Made by a program: the position numbers and the translations under genes
The notes under the pieces: model-generated
What the model was told of the DNA's origin: nothing
The model's input: the letters and a program-made list of their open reading frames with translations, nothing else
Databases searched by the model: none
Shown: piece by piece, positions 17,733 to 26,384 of the stretch
Numbering within the stretch: position 1 is the first letter of the stretch
Layout: every line of letters begins with the position of its first letter
NCBI RefSeq assembly: GCF_001592945.1
Contig: NZ_LRPB01000006.1
Coordinates: 1-64,000, forward strand
Direction: 5' to 3'
DNA length: 64,000 nt
Source: Roseivirga seohaensis
Lineage (GTDB): Bacteria > Bacteroidota > Bacteroidia > Cytophagales > Cyclobacteriaceae

Positions 17733-19652
17733 TCAGTTGTCTTGTAGAATTTTCAGACGCTCACCCAAATCAAGGTTATTGTCTGTTTTATTATTCCATT
17801 TAAGAATATTCTCAATGGTTACTCCATATTTTCTTGATATCCCCCAGAGCGTCTCTCCTTTTTCAACCTCATGATAAATTTCCCTAACCGTTGCTGTTGG
17901 TTTTAAATCCGTCTTTTTCAAAAAATAAGCTTTAGGTACTACAAGTCTAAGCTCTTGGTTTATCTGAAGTCCATCCATTACGTTGAGTCCATTCCAGTCG
18001 ATGATGTCATCCAATTCAATGCCATACTTTTGAGAAATAGCAAAAAAGGATTCCTTTGGTTGAACTACATGCGTAATTATAGTATCAGATGAAGTAGCAA
18101 TTAGGGCCTTCTTTGTAATCGCCATTTCAATTTCCTCCACCGTTTCTTCCTCTTCTACTTTCACTTTTTTCTCAGGAATAATTTGAGTCTGCTTTTTAAT
18201 CGGTTGCTCTGGCGGAGTCACCTCTTTGATCATTTTATCTTCAGGGGTAGGATCGTCTTTAGGAAGAATCACATCTGTATACTCTATTGGGATATTGGCA
18301 GGACGAATAAATCTCAGCCAAAGTACTCTGCCCACTTTAAGCTGTTCGGCCTCTCTCATTCTGTTTTTCTGAAGAAGTTTTTTATATTTTATCCCGTAAT
18401 CTTGAGAAATACTCCAAAGGGTTTCGCCTGGCTGTACAATATGGTAATGCACTTTACCCCTATTTTTCTTATTCTTAACGTAATAATAAGCTCCGCTTTT
18501 CAGCCTGCTGTTATCGCCTAGATCGTTGTATTTTCTTATTTTCGATTCACTCTTTCCTACCCTACTTGCCAGTGTTTTTACATTATCGTTTGATCGTGCA
18601 CGAATAGCATCAATTCCGTTCATTTCGATTTGATCGGGTTCATATGCGCTTGCTATATTTCCTGTTATACGAGGAAAAATACCGATATTTCCTTCAACTG
18701 GTCGAACACCAGAATATGTACTTCGATTACTATTACTCTCTTTAGTGGGTTGTTTTGTTACACCTGCTTGGGAAGATTGAGTGGTCTTTTTCACCTCTTC
18801 ACGTTTAGGTTCTTCTGTATTTTGGGCTATGGGGCGGCTACCTGACTTAACAGGATAAATTACTTTGTACGATTTCTCATCTGGAATTCTTGAACCCACC
18901 AACCATTTGTTCAGATTTTTTAATTCTTCTAAATCAACATTTACTTCTCTACTTACATCGCGCAAAGTTTTACCTCGCCCTTCATAAGTAGCCAATTGTA
19001 ATTCAGGGTTCTTTCTTCCTCGTCCTACATAATCTTGAAAAGCCAGTTTATGGGCAATGTATTTTTTTAAATACCAATGTGTTTTACCATCAATTTCAAC
19101 CTTTTTTGCTCCGTAATCTTTCTCGGGAATACTTCTTTGTGCCCCGCCCAAGCCTTGTAAATACGACTGCATTGTCCACAGCCAGTTGTCGAAAACGAAA
19201 TTACTTCTTTTGAAATACTTGGTAGCACCTACAGTTGATGCAATAATATGCTTGCGTTCATCCACTACCCCATCTACCCTAAGCCCGAGTTCTTGTGCCG
19301 AAGCTTTTTTGAACTGCCAAAAACCTACCGCATTTGAAGTAGACACAGCATCGGATATAAACTGACCTTCTTGAATGGCCAAATACTTGAAGTCGTCAGG
19401 AATTCCTTCTTTTTTCAGAACTTCTTCCACCATTCCCATATAGAGGTTAGAGCGATCTACCAATAACTGAAAGTGATATTGACTTCGCGTAAGCAAATCG
19501 AGTGTTTCCTCAATTTCCTTTTTTGCGCTGTTGGTAATTTTGAGTTTAACGCCTGCAAACTCCATTTCAGAAGGGACAACCATTGGGGCTTGCGCGAATA
19601 TGCTCAACGAAGCCATCAAAAAGATGATGATTGACGCTATGTATTTTACCAC
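17733..19652 (-). CDS. LysM lytic transglycosylase, MltD-like
   Basis: Secreted cell-wall enzyme of 639 residues. A signal peptide (to about residue 20) is followed by a GH23-type transglycosylase domain (about 60-220): the catalytic Glu lies in LAIQEGQFIS, next to the AVGFWQFKKASA signature. Several LysM repeats that bind peptidoglycan follow, clear ones at YHIVQPGETLWSISQDYG, HVVQPKESFFAISQKYG and HEVEKGETLWGISRKYG. The linker is rich in Lys, Thr and Glu. The usual ESxF of GH23 is here EGQF, a common variant in this phylum. Second after the methyltransferase gene on this strand, with a 2-base gap, so cotranscribed. Confidence 0.87.
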   Translation of the reverse strand: MVKYIASIIIFLMASLSIFAQAPMVVPSEMEFAGVKLKITNSAKKEIEETLDLLTRSQYHFQLLVDRSNLYMGMVEEVLKKEGIPDDFKYLAIQEGQFISDAVSTSNAVGFWQFKKASAQELGLRVDGVVDERKHIIASTVGATKYFKRSNFVFDNWLWTMQSYLQGLGGAQRSIPEKDYGAKKVEIDGKTHWYLKKYIAHKLAFQDYVGRGRKNPELQLATYEGRGKTLRDVSREVNVDLEELKNLNKWLVGSRIPDEKSYKVIYPVKSGSRPIAQNTEEPKREEVKKTTQSSQAGVTKQPTKESNSNRSTYSGVRPVEGNIGIFPRITGNIASAYEPDQIEMNGIDAIRARSNDNVKTLASRVGKSESKIRKYNDLGDNSRLKSGAYYYVKNKKNRGKVHYHIVQPGETLWSISQDYGIKYKKLLQKNRMREAEQLKVGRVLWLRFIRPANIPIEYTDVILPKDDPTPEDKMIKEVTPPEQPIKKQTQIIPEKKVKVEEEETVEEIEMAITKKALIATSSDTIITHVVQPKESFFAISQKYGIELDDIIDWNGLNVMDGLQINQELRLVVPKAYFLKKTDLKPTATVREIYHEVEKGETLWGISRKYGVTIENILKWNNKTDNNLDLGERLKILQDN

Positions 19653-19654
19653 GT

Positions 19655-20296
19655 TTATTTTTTCCTTAAAACCATTAACCCATCTCTGATCGGCAAAAGT
19701 ACATTTTCAACACGATCATCTTCATGGGTCAAACGGTTAAAATCTAAGATTGCTTGCGTATCCTTGTCGATTTTCTTTTCCGTTTGAACAACTTTTCCAC
19801 TCCAAAGCACATTGTCAGCAATTATAAAGCCTCCGGAGCGAACTTTTTCAAACACTAATTTAAAGTAATTGTAGTAATTAGCTTTATCGGCATCAATAAA
19901 AACTAGGTCGAACGGCCCTTCAATTTCAGGAATCAGTTCAATAGCATTCCCTATTCTAAAATCTATGGTATTTGTATAACCCGCTTTTTCGAAATAGCCG
20001 CGCACCATTTCTTCCAACTCTTCATTTTTATCGAGCGTAATTAGCTTTCCTCCCTCTGCCAAGCCTTCAGCCATACAAAGCGCAGAATAGCCAGTATAGG
20101 TGCCGATTTCTAAAATTCGAGATGGCTTGATCATATGGCTGATCATCGACAAAGCCCTGCCTTGTAAGTGCCCCGAAAGCATACGTGGCATCATCACTTT
20201 GGCGTGGGTTTCGCGGTTCAAATCCATCAAAAGCTCTGATTCGGGATCGGTGTGAGCTTCAACGTATTTCTGAATATCTTCGGGAATAAACTCCAT
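19655..20296 (-). CDS. O-methyltransferase, class I SAM-dependent
   Basis: Methyltransferase of 213 residues in the caffeoyl-CoA/catechol O-methyltransferase family (Methyltransf_3). SAM-binding motif I is ILEIGTYTGYSAL; the metal-site Asp lies in FDLVFIDADKANY, and IIADNVLWSGKV is the following conserved strand. The physiological substrate is unknown. Its start overlaps the stop of the M16 peptidase gene by one base, implying translational coupling. Confidence 0.92.
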   Translation of the reverse strand: MEFIPEDIQKYVEAHTDPESELLMDLNRETHAKVMMPRMLSGHLQGRALSMISHMIKPSRILEIGTYTGYSALCMAEGLAEGGKLITLDKNEELEEMVRGYFEKAGYTNTIDFRIGNAIELIPEIEGPFDLVFIDADKANYYNYFKLVFEKVRSGGFIIADNVLWSGKVVQTEKKIDKDTQAILDFNRLTHEDDRVENVLLPIRDGLMVLRKK

Positions 20297-21531
20297 TAGT
20301 TCTCTGGTAAAAAGGTTAAATGGCTCAATTGATTTTCATTTAGCTGCTCATTGGCTACTTCAATAAGATCAGATGAAGACACCGCTCTAATTTTTTCGAA
20401 GATTGACTCTAGGCTGTCAATTCGGTTTTTATCCAAAATACTTTTGCCCATCATCAGCATTAAGCCTGTATTATTTTCTTCGCTCATGGCCAATTGACCA
20501 AGTATTTGCTCTTTGGCCATATGCAGTTGCATCGTACCTAAAGGGACTTCTCTTAATTTCTGTAATTCTTTTAATACCAACTTTCGTCCCCTTTCCACTT
20601 GGCCTGTTTCTGTACCGAAGAAAATGGAAAAGAGACCTGTATCTGAAAAAGGATGATAACTGGCATCTATACTGTATACAAAGCCGTATTTTTCGCGAAG
20701 CGCCAAGTTCAACCTAGAATTCATGCCCGGACCGCCCAAAATATTCATCAACATATAAAAAGGAAGTCGTTTGGGGTGACCAATGGGGTAAGCTGTGCAA
20801 CCAATGGCACATTGGGCTTGAGTAATATTCCTAGTAATGACTTCGGTATTGGGAACATAGTCACCAAAAAGCACACGTTCTCTCTGCCCTATGTGATGTG
20901 GTATTGGTTCGAAGTATTTGGTGGCTAGTTTCTGAATTTTCTTTAATGACACATTGCCTACGCAAGAAAAAACGATTCGTTCTGTATTGAGATTGGTTTT
21001 CAAGAAAGTCTTGAAATCTTCTCTCTGAAAAGATTTTACGCTATCAGAAGTGCCTAAAATATTTTTACCCAACGGATGATCTCCAAAAACAACACGATCG
21101 AATTCATCTTGAATGGCGTCCTCTGGGCTATCGTGGTACAAGGACATTTCTTCTAAAATCACTCCTCGTTCCTTTTCAATTTGTTTTTCAGGAAAAATAG
21201 AATCGAAAGTGATGTCTTGTAGCAACTCAAAAGCCGACTCCATGTGCTTATCTAACACAGAAGCATAGAAGCAGATTTTCTCTTTGGTGGTGTAAGCATT
21301 CAACTCTCCGCCAACAGCATCGAGCTTATTTAGAATATGGTAGGCCTTTCGTTTTTTGGTGCCTTTAAAAGCCATATGCTCCCAAAAATGGGCAATCCCC
21401 AATTGGTCTTTTCGCTCATCGCGGCTACCAATATCCAACACAAATCCGCAGTGGACAATCTTGGTATTGCTCACCTCTTTGTGCACTACACGAATGCCAT
21501 TGGGTAAAGTAAAAACATTATAATCGACCAT
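20296..21531 (-). CDS. M16 family zinc metallopeptidase
   Basis: Pitrilysin/processing-peptidase-like protein of 411 residues. The inverted zinc motif HFWEH (HxxEH) appears at about residues 48-52, and the third ligand Glu is expected in the KERGVILEEMSLY segment. The C-terminal inactive-like half is present (GPGMNSRLNLALREKYGFVYS, with the R/Y pair). No signal peptide is evident, so it is probably cytoplasmic or periplasm-independent. It begins a four-gene minus-strand run ending with the DUF3078 gene. A TACCTTTG box is just upstream. Confidence 0.92.
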   Translation of the reverse strand: MVDYNVFTLPNGIRVVHKEVSNTKIVHCGFVLDIGSRDERKDQLGIAHFWEHMAFKGTKKRKAYHILNKLDAVGGELNAYTTKEKICFYASVLDKHMESAFELLQDITFDSIFPEKQIEKERGVILEEMSLYHDSPEDAIQDEFDRVVFGDHPLGKNILGTSDSVKSFQREDFKTFLKTNLNTERIVFSCVGNVSLKKIQKLATKYFEPIPHHIGQRERVLFGDYVPNTEVITRNITQAQCAIGCTAYPIGHPKRLPFYMLMNILGGPGMNSRLNLALREKYGFVYSIDASYHPFSDTGLFSIFFGTETGQVERGRKLVLKELQKLREVPLGTMQLHMAKEQILGQLAMSEENNTGLMLMMGKSILDKNRIDSLESIFEKIRAVSSSDLIEVANEQLNENQLSHLTFLPEN

Positions 21532-21552
21532 CGCAGCATCTCCTTAAAACCA

Positions 21553-21560
21553 CAAAGGTA
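21553..21560 (-). promoter_or_regulatory. -7 promoter element of the M16 peptidase gene
   Basis: Reading the minus strand, TACCTTTG matches TAnnTTTG and lies 22 bases before the start codon. No convincing -33 TTG at the standard distance was found. Confidence 0.4.
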
Positions 21561-21614
21561 TAAGTTTTAACAGAAAAGAGTACCTTAAGTTTCTGGTGTA
21601 GCCCGTAAGCCCCC

Positions 21615-21649
21615 CAACTCTCCAAGGGTTCAAAATCCTTGGAGAGTTG
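21615..21649. repeat. Perfect 13-bp hairpin between divergent genes
   Basis: CAACTCTCCAAGG (21615-21627) and CCTTGGAGAGTTG (21637-21649) pair perfectly around a 9-base loop. No T-tract follows on either strand and the position is between two divergent starts, so it is not a terminator. Its right arm covers the putative -33 region of the glycosyltransferase promoter. Confidence 0.7.
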
Positions 21650-21667
21650 AAGAAAGCACTATATTTG
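21639..21667 (+). promoter_or_regulatory. Promoter of the glycosyltransferase gene
   Basis: TTG at 21639-21641, 18 bases, then TATATTTG at 21660-21667, close to the Bacteroidota promoter consensus. The -7 box ends only 7 bases before the ATG at 21675, so the transcript would be leaderless or almost so. Confidence 0.45.
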
Positions 21668-21674
21668 CCAGCTT

Positions 21675-22676
21675 ATGACCTACGGAAAGATCCTTATCAT
21701 TCAAACGGCCTTTATTGGTGATGTAATTCTGGCGACTTCGCTGATCGAAAAACTGCACCAATATTATCCAAAAGCCAAAATAGACTTTCTGTTACGCAAG
21801 GGCAATGAAGCCCTGTTGAACAATCACCCGAAACTTGGAGAGGTGCTGGTTTGGGATAAAAAAGGAAGGAAATACCGTAACCTCTTTAAGCTCCTTGGCA
21901 GAATTAGAAAGGGCAACTACGACTTGGTGGTGAACGTTCAGCGTTTTGCCAATTCAGGGATGCTTACTGCTTTTAGTGGCGCGAAGGAGAAAATCGGCTT
22001 CGATAAAAACCCTTTTGCTTGGGCTTTTACTAAAAAGGTAACTCATAAAATTGAAGAAGGAACGCACGAGGTGGAACGCAACAATGAGCTAATCAAAGCC
22101 ATTACCGATGGCCAACTTCAGCGTCCGGTACTTTATCCATCACCTTCCGACTTTAAAAAAGTAGCCGCTTATAAAACCGAACCTTTTGTCTGCATGGCAC
22201 CAGCCTCGGTTTGGTTTACCAAACAATTCCCAAAAGAGAAATGGGTGGAATTGATTCAATCACTTGAATTCTCTGGCAATATCTATTTGATTGGAGCGCC
22301 TAATGATGAGGCTCTTTGTGATGAAATCATTGCGCAAGGCGGAAACCCAAAGGCGCAGAACCTTTGCGGAAAAATGAATTTACTTCAGTCGGCTGCACTG
22401 ATTAAAGATGCGGTAATGAACTATGTAAACGACTCCGCCCCCATGCATTTGGCTTCTGCCATGAATGCCAAAACCATAGCTATTTACTGTTCTACTGTTC
22501 CTGAATTTGGTTTTGGGCCTTTGGCCGAAAACGCTAGAATTGCTGAAGTTTCAGAAAAGCTAGACTGCCGACCTTGCGGACTGCATGGCTTCAAAGAATG
22601 TCCGAAAGGCCATTTTAAATGTGGGAGAGATATTCAAATCGAGAAACTACTTTTTAATAAAAATGAGGAGGGATAA
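21675..22676 (+). CDS. Glycosyltransferase family 9 (heptosyltransferase-like)
   Basis: Protein of 333 residues in the GT9 family, which adds heptose or a related sugar to the lipopolysaccharide core on the inner face of the inner membrane. Seen features: IIQTAFIGDVILATSLI at the start (the nucleotide-sugar enzyme N-domain with the conserved Asp of GD), the APASVWFTKQFPKEKW motif, and YVNDSAPMHLASAMN, the GT9 signature near the donor site. The Cys-rich end (CRPCGLHGFKECPKGHFKC) recurs in this family. The sugar transferred is not predictable. Confidence 0.88.
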   Translation: MTYGKILIIQTAFIGDVILATSLIEKLHQYYPKAKIDFLLRKGNEALLNNHPKLGEVLVWDKKGRKYRNLFKLLGRIRKGNYDLVVNVQRFANSGMLTAFSGAKEKIGFDKNPFAWAFTKKVTHKIEEGTHEVERNNELIKAITDGQLQRPVLYPSPSDFKKVAAYKTEPFVCMAPASVWFTKQFPKEKWVELIQSLEFSGNIYLIGAPNDEALCDEIIAQGGNPKAQNLCGKMNLLQSAALIKDAVMNYVNDSAPMHLASAMNAKTIAIYCSTVPEFGFGPLAENARIAEVSEKLDCRPCGLHGFKECPKGHFKCGRDIQIEKLLFNKNEEG

Positions 22677-22789
22677 GGTTTCCACCCTAACAATTTAACA
22701 GCAGGATTTTAGACTTAAAAAAAGAAAATGGTTATTCTTGCTGACTATTATTCTCGCTAACCCATGCCGTTTGGCAAAGGATTGACCGT

Positions 22790-23620
22790 ATGAAAACTAC
22801 TGCTTTAATTACCGGAGCTGCCGGTGGTATTGGATTTGAATTTGCCAAAATCGCCTCCCAAGCCAATTATTCATTACTCCTTATTGATGTGAATGAAATA
22901 TTATTGGCAGAAAAAAAAGCAGAGCTTTCTATCATGTTCCCTCAAACGGACATTCACCTACTGGTTTGTAATTTGGCAGAGAAGGGCATTGCAGAGAAAA
23001 TTCATCAATACATTATTGAACAGAAACTGCTTATTGAAATCCTTTTCAACAATGCCGGCTTTGGTAATTTTGGGCACTTTCTGGAAACCGACTGGGCAAA
23101 GGATGAAGCCATGCTCAACGTACACATGGTAACGACCACTCACCTTACCAAGCTGCTGCTTCCTGGCATGATACAGAGAAAAAAAGGCTACATTTTAAAT
23201 AATGCTTCCGTAGCTGCCTTTGTACCAGGTCCACTGATGTCTACTTACCATGCTTCAAAAGCATATTTACTTTCATTCACTCAAGCATTGGCCAATGAGC
23301 TGAGAGGAACTGGCGTTTCCGCCACGGTATTATGTCCTGGCATGACAAAAACGGGTTTTGCCAAAGCCAACGGTAATGATGACCCGAACATTAAATTCAA
23401 CATTGCTTCTGCCGAAGACGTAGCGCTCTTTGCGTTTTCATGCATGATTAAAGGTCAGCCTGTGGCTGTTCCTGGCGTATGGAATAAATTAAGTGCTTTT
23501 TTACCTAGACTTCTGAGCCGAAATAGAGTGACTAACATGGTTGGGAATATTCAGCGAAAGAATCATGCTAAACGGTCTGACAGCAAACAATTGGCTCCAG
23601 AGTTAAAGCTGAAGATTTAA
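22790..23620 (+). CDS. Short-chain dehydrogenase/reductase
   Basis: NAD(P)-dependent oxidoreductase of 276 residues. Rossmann motif TGAAGGIGFEFA, NNAG at FNNAGFGNFG, active-site Ser in NNASVAAFVPG, and the Tyr-Lys pair in STYHASKAYL are all intact. It resembles the DltE/YqjQ-like SDR group. A tail beyond residue 240 is basic. It stands 113 bases after the glycosyltransferase gene, so it may or may not share its transcript. Substrate unknown. Confidence 0.9.
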   Translation: MKTTALITGAAGGIGFEFAKIASQANYSLLLIDVNEILLAEKKAELSIMFPQTDIHLLVCNLAEKGIAEKIHQYIIEQKLLIEILFNNAGFGNFGHFLETDWAKDEAMLNVHMVTTTHLTKLLLPGMIQRKKGYILNNASVAAFVPGPLMSTYHASKAYLLSFTQALANELRGTGVSATVLCPGMTKTGFAKANGNDDPNIKFNIASAEDVALFAFSCMIKGQPVAVPGVWNKLSAFLPRLLSRNRVTNMVGNIQRKNHAKRSDSKQLAPELKLKI

Positions 23621-23673
23621 TGTACACAAAGCCTCTTACCTCATTAACTAACTCATTTATTAGATTTTAGATT

Positions 23674-23710
23674 TTTTGTTCAATTATTTTATATCGTTCT
23701 TTGAACAAAA
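23674..23710. repeat. Inverted repeat upstream of the PTPS gene
   Basis: TTTTGTTCAA at 23674-23683 and TTGAACAAAA at 23701-23710, a perfect 10-bp stem with a 17-base loop, lies between the SDR gene and the pterin cluster. There is no T-tract after it on the plus strand. It could be a terminator remnant or an operator; nothing resembling a preQ1 riboswitch is visible in this gap. Confidence 0.45.
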
Positions 23711-23785
23711 TCGGTGAACCCAATGTTGGCATCCCGAAACAAAAAAGTAGTAAGCACACTTCTTACTCATTTTTAAATTACCAAA

Positions 23786-24193
23786 ATGAAAATAGCTGTT
23801 TATCGTAAAGAGCATTTTAATGCTGCTCATCGACTTTATAATCCCAAATGGAGTGAAGAGAAGAATGATGAGGTTTTCGGGAAATGTAACAACCCCTCTT
23901 TCCATGGCCATAATTATGAGCTCATTGTAAAAGTTGTAGGCGAGCAAGACCCAGAAACAGGTTATGTATGCGACATGAAAATTCTAAAGGATATTATCAA
24001 AACTCATGTTACAGATAAATTCGATCACAAAAACTTAAACTTAGATGTAACCGAATTCAAAAACCTGAATCCAACAGCAGAAAACATCGCACTGGTAATC
24101 TACAACTTATTGCGCCCAGAAATTGACCAAAAATTAGAATTGAAAATAAGACTCTATGAAACAGAACGGAACTTTGTCGAGTACCCCGCTTAA
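23786..24193 (+). CDS. 6-pyruvoyl-tetrahydropterin synthase-type protein (PTPS-II motif)
   Basis: Zinc enzyme of 135 residues. Zinc His residues are in HFNAAHRL and HGHNYE, and the catalytic Cys lies in GKCNNPSFHGH. The spacing is C-x5-HGH, the motif of eukaryotic-type PTPS-II, rather than the C-x3-HGH of QueD, the queuosine enzyme. It should act on dihydroneopterin triphosphate, which the neighbouring GTP cyclohydrolase makes. Its 3' end overlaps the next gene by 38 bases. Genome annotations usually label such proteins 6-carboxytetrahydropterin synthase; the motif argues for a biopterin-type product. Confidence 0.85.
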   Translation: MKIAVYRKEHFNAAHRLYNPKWSEEKNDEVFGKCNNPSFHGHNYELIVKVVGEQDPETGYVCDMKILKDIIKTHVTDKFDHKNLNLDVTEFKNLNPTAENIALVIYNLLRPEIDQKLELKIRLYETERNFVEYPA

Positions 24194-24851
24194 CGTACTT
24201 AGTAGAATTGAAGAAATTGGAGATGAGCACGTAGGTACTTCTTATGAAACGCCAATGGTTCCGAATGCTTTCGATATGGACGATGACTTAAAACAAGAGC
24301 TCATTGAAAAGAAATTTAAGGAGATCATGGAAATCATGGGGCTTGACTTAAGTGATGACAGTCTTTCGGGTACGCCTAAACGCGTAGCCAAAATGTATAT
24401 CAAAGAAATTTTTAGCGGACTAAGCCCCGCTAATAAACCTAAAGTGACGCTTTTCGAGAATAAGTATCAGTACAATGAGATGCTGGTAGAAAAGAATATC
24501 ACTTTCTATTCTAATTGTGAACACCATTTTGTGCCCATTATTGGAAAAGCGCATGTAGCCTATATTTCAAGCGGAAAAGTAATTGGCCTATCGAAGATCA
24601 ATCGTATTGTGGAGTATTACGCAAAGCGTCCGCAAGTTCAAGAAAGGCTCACCGTGCAAATAGCAAACGAGCTCAAAACTTTGCTTGAAACAGAAGATGT
24701 GGCGGTAATCATCGATGCCGATCACCTTTGCGTTCAGTCAAGAGGTGTGAAAGATGTAAACAGCAGCACTGTAACAGCTCAGTTTCACGGTAAATTCCAA
24801 GAAAACTCTACGAAGAAAGAGTTGATGAGCTACATAAACACTAAATCTTAA
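24156..24851 (+). CDS. folE: GTP cyclohydrolase I
   Basis: First enzyme of folate and tetrahydropterin synthesis, converting GTP to 7,8-dihydroneopterin triphosphate. 231 residues. The zinc site is visible as NCEHHFVPI and HLCVQSRGV, with QRLTVQI-like QERLTVQIANEL for GTP contact, so it is the zinc (type IA) form. The ATG at 24156 lies inside the PTPS gene; the next in-frame Met is within the conserved region's approach (PMVPNAF), so the overlap may be slightly shorter but coupling is likely. Confidence 0.95.
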   Translation: MKQNGTLSSTPLNVLSRIEEIGDEHVGTSYETPMVPNAFDMDDDLKQELIEKKFKEIMEIMGLDLSDDSLSGTPKRVAKMYIKEIFSGLSPANKPKVTLFENKYQYNEMLVEKNITFYSNCEHHFVPIIGKAHVAYISSGKVIGLSKINRIVEYYAKRPQVQERLTVQIANELKTLLETEDVAVIIDADHLCVQSRGVKDVNSSTVTAQFHGKFQENSTKKELMSYINTKS

Positions 24852-25555
24852 TGAGTCTATCAGGCAAGAATATACTTGTAGTAGGTGCTAGTTCGGGCAT
24901 TGGTAAAAGCGTTGCGGAACTGAGCTTACAAAAAAGTGCTAATGTTTTTGTGGCTGGCAGAAATGACCCAAAGCTTCAAGGCGCTAATTATATTTCTTTG
25001 GATGTTAACCAAATGAGCACTGAGCTTGACGAACTTCCGGAAGTTTTACACGGAGTAGTATATGCACCAGGGTCTATCAACTTAAAGCCATTTCATAGAA
25101 TTAGGCTTGAAGACTTTCAAGCAGACATGAATATCAATCTCTTTGGCGCCATAAAAGTATTACAAGCTTGCATGGGGCGGCTTAAGAAAGCCGAAGGAGC
25201 TTCGGTAATTCTATATAGCACAGTAGCGGTAAACATAGGCATGAACTTTCACTCCTCTATTGCTGCTGCAAAAGGGGCGGTAGAAGGATTGGCCAAATCA
25301 CTTGCTGCAGAATGGGCCGGAATGAATATTAGGGTGAATGTGTTGGCACCTTCATTAACCGATACCCCTCTAGCAGAACGGTTATTGGCAACAGACGACA
25401 AGAAAGAAGCTTCTAATAAAAGACATCCTATTGGTCGGTTTGGGCAACCGGCTGACTTAGGCCATTTAACCACTTTACTTCTTTCAGATGAAGGAAGTTG
25501 GATAACAGGCCAAATCATTGGAGTAGATGGAGGAATGTCAACTTTAAGAACTTAA
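24851..25555 (+). CDS. SDR-fold protein lacking the catalytic Tyr, pterin cluster
   Basis: Rossmann protein of 234 residues. The cofactor motif VVGASSGIGKSVAE, the active-site Ser (LYSTVAV), and the C-terminal GQIIGVDGGMS are all there. Where the family has Tyr-x-x-x-Lys, this protein has Ile-Ala-Ala-Ala-Lys (HSSIAAAKGAVEG), so the usual proton donor is missing. Its start overlaps the folE stop (TAATG). Given its neighbours it may reduce or isomerise a pyruvoyl-tetrahydropterin, as sepiapterin reductase does in animals, or have turned to another chemistry. Function inferred from context only. Confidence 0.85.
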   Translation: MSLSGKNILVVGASSGIGKSVAELSLQKSANVFVAGRNDPKLQGANYISLDVNQMSTELDELPEVLHGVVYAPGSINLKPFHRIRLEDFQADMNINLFGAIKVLQACMGRLKKAEGASVILYSTVAVNIGMNFHSSIAAAKGAVEGLAKSLAAEWAGMNIRVNVLAPSLTDTPLAERLLATDDKKEASNKRHPIGRFGQPADLGHLTTLLLSDEGSWITGQIIGVDGGMSTLRT

Positions 25556-26182
25556 ATGCAACTTTCTTCTTCAGATATTCTTAAGTTAGAACAGCGTTTT
25601 AGAACCAACCTGATCAATTGTCTTTCGGGTTTTAAAACCCCGCATTTAATAGGCACAAAGTCTAAATTAGGAATTACTAATTTGGGTTTATTTACTCAGG
25701 TAATGCATGTAGGGGCTAACCCTCCTTTAATGGGCGTACTCTTTCGACCTCATTCTGTCCCTCGTCATACTTTAGAAAACATTCTAGAAACGAAAGAATA
25801 TACTATAAACCTTGTTCATAAAGCTATGATGGAACAAGCTCACTGGACTAGCGCCCGTTGGGAAAAAAGTGAGTTTGAGGCCACGGGCCTAACAGAACAT
25901 TATTCAAGCAACCATTTTGCACCATTTGTAGCTGAAAGCAAAATAAAAATAGGCTTGGAGTTTAAAGAACAACACTTAATAACAGCCAATAAAACTATTT
26001 TGGTAATCGGAGAAATTAAAGAGTTAATTATAGAAGAGGAACTCATTACATCTGATGGCTTTTTAAATATTGAAGCCGCCAACACGTTGGCCATGACAGG
26101 CTTGGACAGCTACCATGATACCAATTCCATTAATAGGTTGGCATACGCTAAACCAGATATCCCTCCAAAAAGACTTGATTAA
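25556..26182 (+). CDS. Flavin reductase-like FMN-binding protein
   Basis: Protein of 208 residues with a flavin reductase-type split barrel (HIGTKSKLGITNLGLFTQVMHVG; YTINLVHKAMMEQAHWTSA). Such proteins bind FMN and pass hydride from NAD(P)H to flavin or another oxidised substrate. It directly follows the SDR gene, with no spacer, and ends the pterin cluster. It might supply reduced flavin to a monooxygenase, or act in making the pterin; neither is shown by the sequence. Confidence 0.82.
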   Translation: MQLSSSDILKLEQRFRTNLINCLSGFKTPHLIGTKSKLGITNLGLFTQVMHVGANPPLMGVLFRPHSVPRHTLENILETKEYTINLVHKAMMEQAHWTSARWEKSEFEATGLTEHYSSNHFAPFVAESKIKIGLEFKEQHLITANKTILVIGEIKELIIEEELITSDGFLNIEAANTLAMTGLDSYHDTNSINRLAYAKPDIPPKRLD

Positions 26183-26347
26183 AAACATCACCTGCCACTT
26201 TTTTTAATTGTTGGTCTTCAAATTACCAGTTTCATTTTGAGCTTTATCCCGAATGGCATCTTTAAATTGCTTATTGAAGGCTTTAAAGCCATGTTATGAT
26301 CGCTATTCTTTAATTCACATAGTTTTTCTTTTTGTAAAGGCATCTAC

Positions 26348-26355
26348 TATCTTTG
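26348..26355 (+). promoter_or_regulatory. -7 promoter element of hppA
   Basis: TATCTTTG matches TAnnTTTG and lies 29 bases before the hppA start codon. A TTTTTG stands 13 bases further upstream, shorter than the standard spacing. The remaining 26183-26384 bases hold nothing else that I recognise. Confidence 0.4.
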
Positions 26356-26384
26356 CACGTCTTTTATAAAACTGATAATTAAAA

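Noticed and set aside
23621-23785. preQ1 riboswitch in front of the PTPS gene
   Set aside because: No preQ1 aptamer pattern is visible, and the enzyme motif (C-x5-HGH) is not that of QueD.
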